Assembly: GCA_003135035.1 (NCBI GenBank)
Contig: PLDE01000034.1
Coordinates: 1,630 to 8,501, forward strand
Source of the DNA: Candidatus Dormiibacterota bacterium
GTDB lineage: Bacteria > Chloroflexota > Dormibacteria > Aeolococcales > Bog-877
Length of the DNA: 6,872 nucleotides
Direction of reading: 5' to 3'
Both the position numbers and the translations under genes were made by a program. Positions 6,241 through 6,872 of this stretch are shown here, in pieces (the stretch's first letter is position 1; every line of letters starts with the position of its first letter). The notes beneath the pieces were generated by a model that was not told the origin of the DNA, did no database searches, and saw only the letters and a list, made by a program, of their open reading frames with translations.

Positions 6241-6246
6241 ATTATA
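6241..6246 (-). promoter_or_regulatory. TATAAT -10 element placed for a leaderless glycan-operon transcript
   Basis: The minus strand reads TATAAT, then CCCGCCG, then the ATG of the ligase-family gene. With 6-7 bases between hexamer and start point, transcription would begin on or next to the A of ATG, giving an mRNA without a 5' leader, which fits the absence of a Shine-Dalgarno sequence. No convincing -35 is seen at 16-18 bases upstream (the sequence there is G-rich). A perfect consensus in such GC-rich surroundings is unlikely by chance. Confidence 0.6.
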
Positions 6247-6255
6247 GGCCCGGCC

Positions 6256-6263
6256 CTGATCAG
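6256..6263. repeat. Perfect 8-base palindrome CTGATCAG upstream of the -10
   Basis: CTGATCAG lies 9 bases upstream of TATAAT, in what would be the -10/-35 spacer. The flanking bases do not extend the symmetry. It could be part of an operator, but at 8 bases it may be chance. Confidence 0.2.
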
Positions 6264-6281
6264 TCCCCCGAGGCCGCCGCT

Positions 6282-6298
6282 TCGCCTATCTCTGGCGA
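6282..6298. repeat. Short dyad TCGCC-7-GGCGA upstream of the glycan promoter
   Basis: Two 5-base arms, TCGCC and GGCGA, are separated by 7 bases. The dyad lies about 35-50 bases upstream of the TATAAT, where an activator or repressor could bind, or it forms a weak hairpin in RNA that reads through from trpS. No known regulator motif is recognised. Confidence 0.25.
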
Positions 6299-6317
6299 GA
6301 GGGGATCCGACGAACCA

Positions 6318-6373
6318 TTTAAGAAGAGTCGGCGCCGGGGTTCCCCGGAAGCAGTGCTCGCGGGGAAGCCGGC
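6318..6373 (-). terminator. Probable terminator of trpS
   Basis: On the minus strand GCCGG-C-TTCCCC, a 15-base loop, then GGGGAA-CC-CCGGC form an 11-base-pair stem with a small internal mismatch (arms at 6334-6346 and 6362-6373). About 40 bases separate the TAA from the stem. The following CTCTTCTTAAAT is only partly T-rich, so termination may be incomplete, and some trpS transcription may enter the glycan genes. Confidence 0.45.
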
Positions 6374-6411
6374 AGTGCCCTGCTCGGTCGGGGGACGGCT
6401 CCGCCCCGCTG

Positions 6412-6872
6412 TTACCGAGGTGGTCTGGGCGGCAGAAGTCCGAGTTTGGCCCTCACCTCGGCCATGGTCGCGCTGGCCACCGATTGCGCCTGGCTGGCTC
6501 CCTGGGCCAGGATGCCGTCAATCACGCTGGGGTCAGCCATCAACTCCTGGTGACGCTGCTGGATCGGCAGCAGGGCCACCACCAGGGCTTCGGCCACCTT
6601 GGCCTTGAGCTGGCCGTATCCCTTCCCATCAAACTCTGCGGCCAGCTCCTCCTGGGAGCAAGACGTCAGGCCCCGGTAGATGTCAAGGAGGTTGGCCACC
6701 CCGGGTGCGGCATGGGTCACGTCGACGGCCGTCCCACTGTCGGTCTTGGCTCGCATCACCTTGGAGCGGATGCGGTCCGGCGGGTCGAGCAGGGCGATGC
6801 GGCCGGCCTCGCCCTCAGCGCTCTTACTCATCTTTGACGAGGGGTCGTCGAGGGCCATCACCCGCCCGCCCG
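6412..6872 (-). CDS. trpS: Tryptophanyl-tRNA synthetase, C-terminal part (runs off the right edge)
   Basis: TrpRS charges tRNA-Trp with tryptophan using ATP in the cytoplasm. About 152 codons and a TAA are present; the N-terminal catalytic half, with the HIGH-type motif, is off the window. The visible part begins GGRVMALDDPSSKMSKS, where KMSKS (6820-6834) is the class I ATP-binding loop in the setting typical of TrpRS (GLxDPxxKMSKS). It continues with RSKVMRAKTDSG, the conserved PGVANLLDIY, the FDGKGYGQLKAKVAEAL helix that is diagnostic for the family, LLPIQQRHQEL, and ends IDGILAQGASQAQSVA through VRAKLGL plus a short proline/arginine tail (PPRPPR). The distance from KMSKS to the end fits the usual roughly 330-340 residue enzyme, so the C terminus looks complete. 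It points the same way as the glycan genes but is separated from them by 178 bases with a likely terminator, so it is a chromosomal housekeeping neighbour and not part of the pathway. Confidence 0.95.
   Translation of the reverse strand, partial: GGRVMALDDPSSKMSKSAEGEAGRIALLDPPDRIRSKVMRAKTDSGTAVDVTHAAPGVANLLDIYRGLTSCSQEELAAEFDGKGYGQLKAKVAEALVVALLPIQQRHQELMADPSVIDGILAQGASQAQSVASATMAEVRAKLGLLPPRPPR

Larger units (their letters stand above)
6234..6411 (-). other. Intergenic region between trpS and the glycan operon
   Basis: The 178 bases hold no gene I can support. In the direction of transcription they contain a short GC-rich stem just after the trpS stop (CGGGG...CCCCG near 6391-6409), the main hairpin at 6334-6373, a small T-leaning stretch (CTCTTCTTAAAT on the minus strand), a TCGCC/GGCGA dyad, the palindrome CTGATCAG, and the TATAAT before the next gene. 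The stretch 6311-6330 is the most AT-rich part. Confidence 0.7.

Noticed and set aside
5808..6608. A 266-codon plus-strand frame spanning the ligase gene start, the intergenic region and the trpS end
   Set aside because: It crosses a promoter-like region and two real antisense genes and shows no domain.
1..6872. CRISPR arrays, insertion sequences, tRNA or rRNA genes, integration sites
   Set aside because: No regularly spaced repeats, transposase-like motifs, cloverleaf folds or rRNA segments were seen on either strand by eye.

Overview
The window is a GC-rich bacterial segment (roughly 60-70% G+C by eye) in which every supportable gene lies on the minus strand, so it reads from right to left. 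Three of the five visible start codons of complete genes plus the partial dehydratase are considered here; GTG is used by the nucleotidyltransferase, the phosphosugar transferase and the dehydratase. Two genes have no Shine-Dalgarno sequence but carry a -10-like hexamer exactly 7 bases before the start codon. This style suits Actinomycetota, Chloroflexota or a related GC-rich, largely soil-derived lineage, but nothing in the window fixes the taxon.

Right end (6412-6872): the C-terminal half of tryptophanyl-tRNA synthetase, with its KMSKS loop, ends in TAA. The 178-base gap that follows (6234-6411) holds a strong GC hairpin that could terminate trpS, two short dyads, and a perfect TATAAT placed for a leaderless transcript of the next gene.

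Centre (2045-6233): three tightly packed membrane-protein genes encode the core of a Wzx/Wzy-type surface-glycan pathway. They are an O-antigen ligase/polymerase-family protein, a Wzx-like lipid-linked oligosaccharide flippase, and a polyprenyl-phosphate hexose-1-phosphate transferase that starts the lipid-linked glycan. Junctions are +9 bases and an 11-base overlap, as in an operon.

Left part (1-1977): after a 67-base gap with a hairpin come three nucleotide-sugar genes. They are a long-form RmlA (glucose-1-phosphate thymidylyltransferase with a beta-helix tail), an RmlC-like cupin that lacks expected catalytic residues, and the N-terminal third of RmlB (dTDP-glucose 4,6-dehydratase), which runs off the window.

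Together the genes make a dTDP-4-keto-6-deoxy sugar (RmlA then RmlB, with the RmlC-like protein modifying or channelling the product), load a sugar phosphate on undecaprenyl phosphate, flip the lipid-linked unit, and polymerise or ligate it outside the membrane. No glycosyltransferase, RmlD or chain-length regulator lies in the window. I see no wholly new system. The most unusual points are the degenerate RmlC-like protein, its in-frame TGA-GTG junction with rmlB, and the paired leaderless-promoter geometry.
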